Of a stretch of DNA of 64,000 nucleotides, positions 52,117 to 59,704 are shown in pieces (position 1 is the stretch's first letter; every line of letters begins with the position of its first letter). The stretch is from Acidaminococcus timonensis (lineage in GTDB: Bacteria; Bacillota; Negativicutes; Acidaminococcales; Acidaminococcaceae). The notes under the pieces are model-generated. The model was not told where the DNA came from. It worked only from the letters and a program-made list of their open reading frames with translations, and made no database searches. The stretch covers positions 62,001-126,000 of the forward strand of contig NZ_FNWH01000006.1 of assembly GCF_900106585.1 (NCBI RefSeq). Direction: 5' to 3'. Position numbers and translations under genes: made by a program.

Positions 52117-52968
52117 ATGACACAGGAATCCATCCCTGTAGGCTATATGGGGGTGCCGGGGGCCTACGGCCACCTGGCCCTGCAGCAGTACTTCTCTGGT
52201 CAGCCGGTGGAAGCCCGGAACTTCATGCTTTTTGAAGATGTGGTGACGGCAGTCATGGACGGTACTGTCCGGTATGGGGTGCTGCCCATCGAGAATTCCT
52301 CCACCGGCGGCATTACGGAGGTCTATGACCTGGTGCGCCGGTATGGGGCCAGCATCGTGGGCGAGAAAATCGTGAAAGTGGAACACTGCCTGCTGGGCCT
52401 GCCTGGAGCGAAGCTGGAGGATATTACAGAAGTCTATTCCCATCCCCAGGGCTTTTCCCAGTGCCGGGCCTTTTTCAAAGCACATCCGGCCATGCAGCAG
52501 TTCAATTATTTCAATACGGCCAAGGCGGCGGAAATGGTGGCCCGGAAAAAGGACATCCATAAGGCGGCTGTGGCCGGGGCTCAGGCGGCCGGACCCTATG
52601 GCCTTACCATCCTGGCCCGGGGCATCAATACCAACCAGAGCAACTACACCCGGTTCATCATCATCAGCCGGCAGCAGGAACTGGCCGCAGATGCGGACAA
52701 GATTACCCTGATCGTCAGCCTGAAACACCAGCCCGGGTCCCTGTACCGGGTCCTGTCCCATTTCGCCCGGTATCAGATCAACATGACCAACATTGAATCC
52801 CGCCCCATCCCCGGGCGGCCCTGGGAATATTATTTCCACATGGACATCACCGGCCATCTGACGGATCAGGCCGTGCAGAATGCTCTGGCGGACCTGCCGG
52901 AGGATACCACGGACTGCAAGATCCTGGGGAATTATCGGGCGGATCACGGAAAGGAAACCAGATCATGA
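52117..52968 (+). CDS. pheA: Prephenate dehydratase with ACT domain
   Basis: A 283-residue enzyme making phenylpyruvate for phenylalanine. The catalytic domain (residues 1-185) has GYMGVPGAYGHLAL, LPIENSSTGG and the catalytic SNYTRFIII. The ACT domain (195-275; KHQPGSLYRVLSHFARYQINMTNIESRP) binds Phe for feedback control. There is no chorismate mutase domain; that enzyme must be encoded elsewhere. It overlaps aroE by 4 bases. Confidence 0.94.
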   Translation: MTQESIPVGYMGVPGAYGHLALQQYFSGQPVEARNFMLFEDVVTAVMDGTVRYGVLPIENSSTGGITEVYDLVRRYGASIVGEKIVKVEHCLLGLPGAKLEDITEVYSHPQGFSQCRAFFKAHPAMQQFNYFNTAKAAEMVARKKDIHKAAVAGAQAAGPYGLTILARGINTNQSNYTRFIIISRQQELAADADKITLIVSLKHQPGSLYRVLSHFARYQINMTNIESRPIPGRPWEYYFHMDITGHLTDQAVQNALADLPEDTTDCKILGNYRADHGKETRS

Positions 52969-53789
52969 AATTCGGATTGTTAGGACGGGTACTGGGGCAC
53001 AGCCTGTCGCCCCAGATCCATGCAGCCATCTTCCGGGCCCTGGACAGCCAGGATACCTATACCCTGCTGGAACGGGAGCCGGACCAGGTGGCAGCCTTTG
53101 TACGGGAAAACCGGGAGGGGCTTACCGGCAGCAATGTGACCATTCCGTATAAAGAAAAAGTCATTGCCCATCTGACGGACATTGCCCCGGAAGCAGAAAA
53201 GATCGGAGCGGTGAATACCCTGTTTTTCACGCCGGAAGGGGTGAAAGGCTACAATACGGACTATATGGGCTTCGACCGGATGCTCCAGGCAGCTGGTATC
53301 TCCCTTGCCGGGAAACGGGTGACCGTGCTGGGCAATGGAGGTGCGGCCAAGGCCGTGCTGCAGGTGGTGGCCGACCGGAAGGCGGAGACGGTCCAGATCC
53401 TGTCCCGCCACCCTCAGCAGGCGAAAGAGAGCCTGCAGCATTTCCTGGTCCAGCGGCCGGATGCCCAGGTGCGGCTTTATGCCGATGCACAGCCCGGCAG
53501 CCAGGTGGTCATCAACACCACTCCGGTGGGTATGTCCCCCAAAGTGGGAGTGAGCCCGGTGCCGGCAGACTTTACGGCGGGAGCCGAAGCGGCAGTGGAC
53601 ATCATCTACAATCCCAGGGAAACCCAGTTCCTGGCTGACGCCCGCAAAAACGGGGCGAAGACCTGCAATGGAATGTACATGCTGGTGGCCCAGGCTGTGG
53701 CTTCGGAGGAAATCTGGCAGCAGAAGAAACTGGATCCGGATCTGATACCGGAAATCATGAAACAACTGGAGGCTTCATTTCATGGCTAA
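52965..53789 (+). CDS. aroE: Shikimate dehydrogenase
   Basis: A 274-residue NADPH enzyme reducing 3-dehydroshikimate. Substrate motif GRVLGHSLSPQIH at the start, GLTGSNVTIPYKEKV with the catalytic Lys, GAVNTL, GNGGAAKAVLQVV for the cofactor, and the C-terminal NGMYMLVAQAV. Overlaps aroK by 8 bases. Confidence 0.95.
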   Translation: MKFGLLGRVLGHSLSPQIHAAIFRALDSQDTYTLLEREPDQVAAFVRENREGLTGSNVTIPYKEKVIAHLTDIAPEAEKIGAVNTLFFTPEGVKGYNTDYMGFDRMLQAAGISLAGKRVTVLGNGGAAKAVLQVVADRKAETVQILSRHPQQAKESLQHFLVQRPDAQVRLYADAQPGSQVVINTTPVGMSPKVGVSPVPADFTAGAEAAVDIIYNPRETQFLADARKNGAKTCNGMYMLVAQAVASEEIWQQKKLDPDLIPEIMKQLEASFHG

Positions 53790-54282
53790 TATTGTACTGA
53801 TCGGTATGCCCGGAGCGGGCAAGACCACCATTGGAAAGAAACTCAGCAAGGTGCTGGGGCGTCCGGTCATAGACGCGGACGATGTGGTGGTGCAGCAGAC
53901 CGGACGGACCATCAAGAGCCTGTTCCAGGAAGGAGAGGATGTGTTCCGGGACGCAGAGACGGCAGCCATCCGCAGCCTGGCCGCCAAAGATGGCATCATC
54001 ATCTCCTGCGGGGGTGGCGTGGTGAAGCGCCCGGAGAACATGGCCTATCTCCAGGAAACAGGGAAAATCTTCTTCCTGAACCGGGACCTGGCAGCCATCG
54101 CCGGGTGCGTGGACAAAGTGAGCCGGCCCCTGCTGAATTCTGCAGAAGACCGGTTGACCCAGCTGTACAGGGAACGGATGCCGTTGTACCTGAAATATTG
54201 TGATTATGCCATTCCTGTGGACGAAGATTTCGACAAAACCACAAAGTATATCATCGACCTGATCAGGAAGCTGGGGATCTGA
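53782..54282 (+). CDS. aroK: Shikimate kinase
   Basis: A 166-residue kinase phosphorylating shikimate. Walker A is GMPGAGKTT at residue 8, the DAD shikimate site is VIDADDVV, and the lid/adenine region SRPLLNS follows. Last gene of the operon. Confidence 0.94.
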   Translation: MANIVLIGMPGAGKTTIGKKLSKVLGRPVIDADDVVVQQTGRTIKSLFQEGEDVFRDAETAAIRSLAAKDGIIISCGGGVVKRPENMAYLQETGKIFFLNRDLAAIAGCVDKVSRPLLNSAEDRLTQLYRERMPLYLKYCDYAIPVDEDFDKTTKYIIDLIRKLGI

Positions 54283-54315
54283 AAGACTGGAAGTCCTCGG
54301 ATTGGTGTACAGCCG

Positions 54316-54350
54316 ACCACCAACCACTAACCACTAACCACCAACCACCA
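54316..54350 (+). repeat. Heptamer array, five units of ACCACTA/ACCACCA
   Basis: Exactly five 7-base units (ACCACCA, ACCACTA, ACCACTA, ACCACCA, ACCACCA) end where the adjoining terminator begins. Same NNCACTA family as at 43321, 55464 and 59614. Confidence 0.85.
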
Positions 54351-54386
54351 AAAAACGGGAGTGTGCTTATCACACTCCCGTTTTTT
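54350..54386. terminator. Bidirectional terminator between aroK and mscS
   Basis: A perfect 16-bp stem AAAAAACGGGAGTGTG (54350-54365) with CACACTCCCGTTTTTT (54371-54386). It serves the aro operon and, on the other strand, the mscS gene. Confidence 0.95.
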
Positions 54387-55419
54387 CAATATACACACTG
54401 GTGCTGGGGTAGGCGGCACTGGTGCCTGTCTCTTCCAGCAGCTTCAGCAGCTCCAGGTTGATCTTTTCCTTGCTCTTCATGTATTTGGTGTAGCTGGTGT
54501 GCCGACAGTAGCATACGATGCTGATGTCCAGGCTGCTGGCCCCCATGTTGGAAAAGGCCACGGTGATGCCCTCGTCCAGGATGTCCGGGTCAGACTTCAG
54601 GTAGGCGGTGATCTTTTCCACCAGGGCCTGCAGCTGTTCTCTGGTGGCATCGTAGGTGACCCCCAGGGTCATTTCCAGCCGGCGCATATCCCGATTGGTG
54701 AAGTTCTGGATGGGGGTACTGATGATCAGGGAATTGGGGATGTACACCAGGGCCTGGGTGAAGGTCCGCACATTGGTGCTGCGGAAGGAAATGGATTCCA
54801 CAATGCCTTCGATGTTATTGCAGATGATCCAGTCCCCTACGTGGAAGGGCTGGTCCATAAGAATCACCAGGCAGGCGAAGATGTTGGCCAGGGAATCCTT
54901 GGCCGCCAGAGATACGGCCAGGCCGCCGATGGACAGCCCGGCGATGAAGCCGCTGATGTTGAAACCCCAGGTGCTGAGCACGGTGGCCAGGGCGAAGAAG
55001 ATGATCAGGGCGTGGAAAAAGGAGGAGAACAGGCCGCTGATGGCCGGGTCCAGCTTTCTGCCAGCCTTGGTGAAGAAGTGGCTGAACAGGACGTTGGTGG
55101 TGGAACTGAAATTGTACAGGATCCAGTAAAAGGCGATGACCAGCAGGCTGGACATGGAGTTGGAAAGGAAAGCGGTCTGGGCCAGCCGTTCCCAGGGAGA
55201 ATTGGCCAGGGCGGTATAGCCCCCGAAGACGGCAATGGCCATCCTGCCGGGCCGGTACACCGCTGCCGCGATACTTTCGTCTGCGGCAAAAGGCAGTTTG
55301 TCCAGAATGAAGCGGATGATCCGGATGCTTACGATCCGGAAACCGATGTAGAACAGGATGGTAAAGGCCAGGATGAAAAGTGCCGGCAACCAGGCCAGGA
55401 ATTCGTTGTATAAAGTCAT
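54370..55419 (-). CDS. mscS: Small-conductance mechanosensitive channel (MscS family)
   Basis: A 349-residue channel that opens under membrane tension to release solutes. Four or five membrane segments are visible (residues 8-30, 60-75, 85-110, 130-150), then the pore helix with the Gly/Ala pattern GFIAGLSIGGLAVSLAAKDSLANIFA and the beta domain PFHVGDWI. A cytoplasmic C-terminal domain follows. AAAGGAGCAGCT precedes ATG 55419. Single-gene unit. Confidence 0.92.
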   Translation of the reverse strand: MTLYNEFLAWLPALFILAFTILFYIGFRIVSIRIIRFILDKLPFAADESIAAAVYRPGRMAIAVFGGYTALANSPWERLAQTAFLSNSMSSLLVIAFYWILYNFSSTTNVLFSHFFTKAGRKLDPAISGLFSSFFHALIIFFALATVLSTWGFNISGFIAGLSIGGLAVSLAAKDSLANIFACLVILMDQPFHVGDWIICNNIEGIVESISFRSTNVRTFTQALVYIPNSLIISTPIQNFTNRDMRRLEMTLGVTYDATREQLQALVEKITAYLKSDPDILDEGITVAFSNMGASSLDISIVCYCRHTSYTKYMKSKEKINLELLKLLEETGTSAAYPSTSVYIEKTGV

Positions 55420-55437
55420 AGCTGCTCCTTTATTTTA

Positions 55438-55491
55438 GCCAGCGTCAGCTGGCTTCCTTCGGCTAGTGACTAGTGACTCGAGACTAGTGAC
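55438..55491. repeat. 40-bp intergenic repeat copy plus TAGTGAC heptamers
   Basis: Bases 55438-55477 match 44685-44724 at 36 of 40 positions. The 3' part consists of TAGTGAC units (55464-55470, 55471-55477, 55485-55491), i.e. NNCACTA on the minus strand. It lies between mscS and the glycerate kinase gene. Confidence 0.8.
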
Positions 55492-55587
55492 TATTATTGG
55501 TTTCCATTGTACCATTCCTGCCGCAGAGGGTGCAAGAATATGGTATAATGAGACGAATTTGTAAATTCGTCTGAGGGGGAAATGGAA

Positions 55588-56823
55588 ATGTCTTTACGTG
55601 CAGATGCAGAAACCATCATGAACAGTGCCATCCGGGCTTCTCTGCCGGATGCGGCTGTGGCAAAGGCTTTGGAACATAAAAGATTCGGCAGGGGAAAGAT
55701 CGTGGTGGTGGCCATCGGCAAGGCAGCCTGGCAGATGGCCAAAACGGCAACAGGCATCCTGGACGGCCGGATCTCGGCAGGCATTGTGATCACCAAATAC
55801 GGTCACAGCAAGGGGGAACTGGCCCCTCTGGAAATCTGGGAAGCCGGGCACCCGGTACCTGATGAGAACTCGCTGAAGGCCACTGAACGGGCCATCGAAC
55901 TGGTGAAGGAGCTGGGGGCCGATGATACCGTCCTGTTCCTGATCAGCGGCGGCGGCTCCGCTCTGTTCGAGAAACCCCTGATTTCACTGAAGGAACTTCA
56001 GGGCATCACTTCGGACCTGCTGGCCAGCGGAGCGGATATCGTTTCCATGAATACGGTACGGAAACGTCTGAGCAGCGTCAAGGGCGGAAAGTTCGCCAAA
56101 CTGTGCGCTCCGGCGAAAGTCTATGCCATTGTTCTCAGCGATATCATCGGGGACCCTCTGGATATGATCGCCTCCGGTCCGGCGTATCCGGATTCCTCCA
56201 CCTGTGAGGAAGCCCTGGACGTGATCCGCAAATACAAGATCATGCTGCCGAAGGATGCGGAAAAAGCCCTGCGGGAAGAGACTCCCAAACAGCTGGACAA
56301 TGTGGAGACGGTGATTACAGGCAGCGTGACGGAGCTGGCGGCTGCCGGTCAGAAGGCGGCAGAAGCCCTGGGCTATGAAACGGTGCTTTTGACCACCAGC
56401 CTGAACTGCCAGGCCCGGGAAGCCGGGAGTTTCCTGGCGGCCATTGGGCGGCAGTATGCCGGGAGCGGCAGGAAACTGGCAGTCCTGGCCGGAGGAGAAA
56501 CGGTGGTGCATCTCCACGGCAGGGGTAAGGGCGGACGGAACCAGGAAATCGCTCTGGCAGCGGCTGATGGCATTGCGGGTCTGGACAATGTGGCGGTATT
56601 CTCCTTTGGCAGCGACGGGACGGACGGTCCCACCGATGCAGCCGGCGGGTTTTCAGACGGGTATACGAAAGAAGAACTGGCCCGGGCCGGTGTGGAAATC
56701 TCTGAGGTGCTGGAGCAGAACGACGCCTACCACGCCCTGGAAAAGACAAAGGGACTGCTGATTACCGGTGCCACCGGGACCAATGTCAATGATCTGAGTG
56801 TGCTGCTGATTGCCGGAAAATGA
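55588..56823 (+). CDS. Glycerate 2-kinase (MOFRL family)
   Basis: A 411-residue GckA/TtuD-type kinase phosphorylating D-glycerate at the 2 position. Landmarks: GKIVVVAIGKAAWQMA, LFLISGGGSALFEKP (near 121), RLSSVKGGKFAKL, SDIIGDPLDMIASGP, and the C-terminal MOFRL domain with GRGKGGRNQEIALAA and GSDGTDGPTDAAGG. ATG 55588 is preferred to 55582 because GAGGGGG at 55573-55579 is then 8 bases away. Glycerate use would feed glycolysis through 2-phosphoglycerate. Confidence 0.92.
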   Translation: MSLRADAETIMNSAIRASLPDAAVAKALEHKRFGRGKIVVVAIGKAAWQMAKTATGILDGRISAGIVITKYGHSKGELAPLEIWEAGHPVPDENSLKATERAIELVKELGADDTVLFLISGGGSALFEKPLISLKELQGITSDLLASGADIVSMNTVRKRLSSVKGGKFAKLCAPAKVYAIVLSDIIGDPLDMIASGPAYPDSSTCEEALDVIRKYKIMLPKDAEKALREETPKQLDNVETVITGSVTELAAAGQKAAEALGYETVLLTTSLNCQAREAGSFLAAIGRQYAGSGRKLAVLAGGETVVHLHGRGKGGRNQEIALAAADGIAGLDNVAVFSFGSDGTDGPTDAAGGFSDGYTKEELARAGVEISEVLEQNDAYHALEKTKGLLITGATGTNVNDLSVLLIAGK

Positions 56824-56845
56824 ATCCCATCCCCGTAGGGGGAAA

Positions 56846-56884
56846 GAAGGGGCTGTGAAGACTGTTCACAGCTCCTTCCTTTTT
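56846..56884 (+). terminator. Terminator after glycerate 2-kinase
   Basis: A 14-bp stem (56846-56859 with 56865-56878, one mismatch) followed by T5. Confidence 0.92.
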
Positions 56885-56933
56885 ACAGAAAATGTAACAA
56901 TACACAATAAATATGTAAAATAAAAATACATTG

Positions 56934-56962
56934 TTGATAAAATTGTGAAAAGAGCGTATTAT
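56934..56962 (+). promoter_or_regulatory. Promoter of the M20 peptidase/DUF3100 operon
   Basis: TTGATA (56934-56939), 17 bases, TATTAT (56957-56962). Transcription would begin near 56969, which rules out a translation start at 56945. Confidence 0.7.
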
Positions 56963-56992
56963 AAGGGCGTACACAAATTTTATTTAGGGGGA

Positions 56993-58321
56993 GTGGTTAT
57001 CACGGATAAAGAGGCGTTGAAACAAAAAGTATTTTCCATGATTGACGATTCGGAGGCAGAGTTGCGTGCCTATGCGGCAGATGTGGCTTCTGAACCGGAA
57101 TATGGTTTCAAGGAATTCAAGACCTCTGCCAAACTGGCGGCCCAGTTCGACAAACTGGGGATCCCTTACCGCAAGGGGATGGCTGTGACGGCTGTCAAGG
57201 GTGTCCTGAAGGGCGGTCAACCAGGGCCTACGGTAGCCATCCTGGGAGAGCTGGATGCCATCGGCTGTCCGGACCATCCCAAGGCGGATCCGGATACAGG
57301 CGCAGCCCATGCCTGTGGCCACCATATGCAGCAGTCCTCCATGCTGGCCGCTGCCTACGGCCTGGCCAAAAGCGGTGTCATGAAGGAATTGTGCGGCAAT
57401 GTGGTGTTCTTCGGGGTACCGGCGGAGGAATATATCCAGCTGGCCTATCGGAAAAAGCTGCGGAAAGAGGGCAAGATCCACTTCCTGTGCGGCAAGGGGG
57501 AGCTGATCTACGAGGGCGAATTCGATGACATCGATATGGCCATGATGATCCACTCCCGGAAAAAATCTCCGGAACCCCTGGTGGCCGTAGGCTCCAGCAG
57601 CAACGGCTTCATCGGCAAGACCATCCAGTATGTGGGGAAGAGCGCCCATGCGGCCGACGCACCGGATCAGGGTATCAACGCCCTGAATGCCGCCATGCTG
57701 GGGATTATGGGCATCAACGCCCTGCGGGAAACCTTCCGGGATCAGGATTCCGTCCGGGTCCATCCCATCATCACCAAGGGCGGCGACCTGGTGAACAACG
57801 TACCTGACGACGTGCGGATCGAAACCTACGTACGGGCCAAGACCATGGAAGCCATCGACTCCACCAACGCCAAGGTGGATGCGGCCTTGAAAGCCGGGGG
57901 CATGGCCATCGGTGCCAGGGTGAACATCGACACCCTGCCCGGGGAACTGCCTCTCATCTGCAACAAAGAAATGAATGACCTGTTCGTGGAGAACGCCAAG
58001 GATGCCTTTCCCGGTGTGAAGATCACCGATGCAGGCCACTTCAGCGCTTCCACGGATATGGGGGATGTTTCCCATCTGATGCCTGCCATCCATCCTTTCA
58101 TCGGCGGCGTGGACGGACTGCTTCACGGACCGGATTTCAAAGTGGTGGATTTCAAATCGGCAGCCCTGATGCCGGGCAAAGCCTTTGCCGGAGTCGTCAT
58201 CGATCTGCTCAGTGACGATGCCAAAGAAGCCAGAGCCATCCTGAAAGACTTCAAGCCGGCCCTGACCAGGGACCAGTACATTGCCAAAATGGATGGATAT
58301 TTTAACGGGGAGGAACCATGA
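56993..58321 (+). CDS. M20-family metallo-amidohydrolase
   Basis: A protein of about 442 residues of the M20 aminoacylase/AbgB-type group. Metal-binding stretches: GELDAIG, AAHACGHHMQQSSML, VPAEE, and the dimer-domain HAADAPDQGINALNA; a late His lies in GGVDGLLHGPDF. The start is uncertain. The promoter at 56934 excludes the far upstream GTG 56945; GTG 56993 is taken, but AGGGGGAG lies directly before it, and a rare start at ATC 56999 would fit the spacing better. It overlaps the following transporter gene by ATGA, so the substrate (probably an N-acyl or aminobenzoyl-type amide) is likely imported by the two proteins downstream. Confidence 0.85.
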   Translation: MVITDKEALKQKVFSMIDDSEAELRAYAADVASEPEYGFKEFKTSAKLAAQFDKLGIPYRKGMAVTAVKGVLKGGQPGPTVAILGELDAIGCPDHPKADPDTGAAHACGHHMQQSSMLAAAYGLAKSGVMKELCGNVVFFGVPAEEYIQLAYRKKLRKEGKIHFLCGKGELIYEGEFDDIDMAMMIHSRKKSPEPLVAVGSSSNGFIGKTIQYVGKSAHAADAPDQGINALNAAMLGIMGINALRETFRDQDSVRVHPIITKGGDLVNNVPDDVRIETYVRAKTMEAIDSTNAKVDAALKAGGMAIGARVNIDTLPGELPLICNKEMNDLFVENAKDAFPGVKITDAGHFSASTDMGDVSHLMPAIHPFIGGVDGLLHGPDFKVVDFKSAALMPGKAFAGVVIDLLSDDAKEARAILKDFKPALTRDQYIAKMDGYFNGEEP

Positions 58322-59118
58322 TTAACTGGAAATTACACATTACGGCCATGGCCCTGGTGGTCATCGCCGAACTGATCGGAACGAAATCCTTCAATCTGGG
58401 GCCTGGGAAAGTGGTGTTCGTCCCCATGCTGTATGCCCTGATCCTGGGCATCCTGACCACCCCTAACTTCTTTAAGATCTCCAAACAGAAAGAAATGGAA
58501 GATGCCGGTTCCCTGGTGGGTGTCACCCTGATGCTGCTCATGGCCCGGTATGGTACCCTGGTAGGACCCACCCTGCCCAAAATCATCAGCGCCAGCCCGG
58601 CCCTGATCCTGCAGGAATTCGGCAACCTGGGGACGGTGTTCCTGGGGGTCCCTCTGGCTGTGGCCTTCGGGCTAAAGCGGGAGACCATCGGCGCCGCCCA
58701 TTCCATCGCCCGTGAACCCAATGTGGCCCTGATCGGTGAACGGTACGGCCTGGACACTCCGGAAGGCCGGGGCGTCATGAGTGTGTACATTGCCGGTACC
58801 GTATGCGGCACCGTGTTCTTCGGGATCATGGCCTCCTTCCTGGCGGCCCTGAAGATCTTCCATCCCTATTCCCTGGCCATGGCCTCCGGGGTGGGGAGTG
58901 CCAGCATGATGTCCGCTTCTCTGGGAACCCTGACTGTCATGTATCCGGAAATGGCGGACCAGCTGGCGGCTTTTGCCACGGCGTCCAACATGCTCTCCGG
59001 CCTGGACGGGGTATATATGGCTGTGTTCCTGGCCCTGCCCCTGACGGAATGGCTGTATAAGAAATGCTGCATCATCAAATACGGCCATGTGCTGACCAAG
59101 GAGGAGGAAGGAAAATGA
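58318..59118 (+). CDS. DUF3100-type membrane protein (transporter part 1)
   Basis: A 266-residue protein with seven or eight membrane segments. It resembles DUF3100 proteins (SFNLGPGKVVFVPMLYALILG, GVGSASMMSASLGTL). The ending overlaps the next gene by ATGA. DUF3100 genes lie next to M20 peptidases in many anaerobes, which suggests a role in uptake of the peptidase substrate; direct evidence is lacking. AGGAGG ahead of ATG 58318 lies within the peptidase gene. Confidence 0.75.
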   Translation: MINWKLHITAMALVVIAELIGTKSFNLGPGKVVFVPMLYALILGILTTPNFFKISKQKEMEDAGSLVGVTLMLLMARYGTLVGPTLPKIISASPALILQEFGNLGTVFLGVPLAVAFGLKRETIGAAHSIAREPNVALIGERYGLDTPEGRGVMSVYIAGTVCGTVFFGIMASFLAALKIFHPYSLAMASGVGSASMMSASLGTLTVMYPEMADQLAAFATASNMLSGLDGVYMAVFLALPLTEWLYKKCCIIKYGHVLTKEEEGK

Positions 59119-59570
59119 AAAGCTACACCTTACCGCAGACTGCGCTGATCCTGGTGATTACGGCCATCCTTTCTCTGGTGGCCAACACCCTTTCCAGCAA
59201 GTTCACGTTCATGGAGGCCGTGCCCGGTATGGTCATCCTGATCCTGATTTCCCTGGCCGGCATCGTGGCCGCCCGGATTATCCCCGGAGGCATCCCGGCC
59301 GTGGCCTACATCACCACCCTGGGCTGCATCCTGACCTTCCCCGGGTTCCCCGGTTCGGAAATCATCAGCATGTATATGAAGAAAGTGGGCTTTTTGGCTC
59401 TGTGCACGCCCATCCTGGCCTATGCCGGTATCTCCATCGGCAAGGAAATGGATGCGTTCAAGAAGACCGGCTGGCGGATCGTGGTCCTGGCCTGCGTGAT
59501 CTTCATCGGGACCTACGTAGGTTCTGCTGCCATTGCGGAAGTGATCCTGAAAGTTCTGGGCCAAATCTAA
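59115..59570 (+). CDS. Small membrane protein, partner of the DUF3100 protein
   Basis: A 151-residue protein of four to five membrane segments (MKSYTLPQTALILVITAILSLVANTL..., then GMVILILISLAGIVAARIIP). ATG 59115 has GGAGGAAGG upstream; the longer open frame is a shadow. It looks like one half of a split transporter with the preceding gene. No specific family recognised beyond this gene order. A terminator follows at once. Confidence 0.7.
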   Translation: MKSYTLPQTALILVITAILSLVANTLSSKFTFMEAVPGMVILILISLAGIVAARIIPGGIPAVAYITTLGCILTFPGFPGSEIISMYMKKVGFLALCTPILAYAGISIGKEMDAFKKTGWRIVVLACVIFIGTYVGSAAIAEVILKVLGQI

Positions 59571-59575
59571 ATCAA

Positions 59576-59604
59576 AAAGCCGATGGCCCGAGGCCATCGG
59601 CTTT
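59576..59604 (+). terminator. Terminator after the DUF3100 operon
   Basis: AAAGCCGATGGCC (59576-59588), CGA, GGCCATCGGCTTT (59592-59604). Confidence 0.93.
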
Positions 59605-59613
59605 CCTTCACCA

Positions 59614-59674
59614 ATCACTTACTCACTTAACCACTTAACCACTTAACCACTAATCACTTACACACTACCCACTA
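59614..59674 (+). repeat. Heptamer/octamer array of the NNCACTA family
   Basis: Units ATCACTTA, CTCACTTA, ACCACTTA, ACCACTTA, ACCACTA, ATCACTTA, CACACTA, CCCACTA fill 59614-59674, i.e. the same unit as at 54316 with some copies expanded by one base. It lies between two terminators. Confidence 0.85.
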
Positions 59675-59704
59675 AAAAAAGGTGCCCCGAGGGCACCTTT
59701 TTTT
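59674..59704. terminator. Bidirectional terminator after thiC
   Basis: A perfect 14-bp stem AAAAAAAGGTGCCC (59674-59687), CGA, GGGCACCTTTTTTT (59691-59704), overlapping the last bases of thiC. Confidence 0.95.

Noticed and set aside
56945-56992. Upstream extension of the M20 amidohydrolase to GTG 56945
   Set aside because: A promoter with TTGATA-N17-TATTAT (56934-56962) overlaps it, so the transcript would start downstream of this codon.
59614-59674. Short tandem repeat that could be taken for a CRISPR array
   Set aside because: Units are 7-8 bases without spacers, and no cas genes are near.
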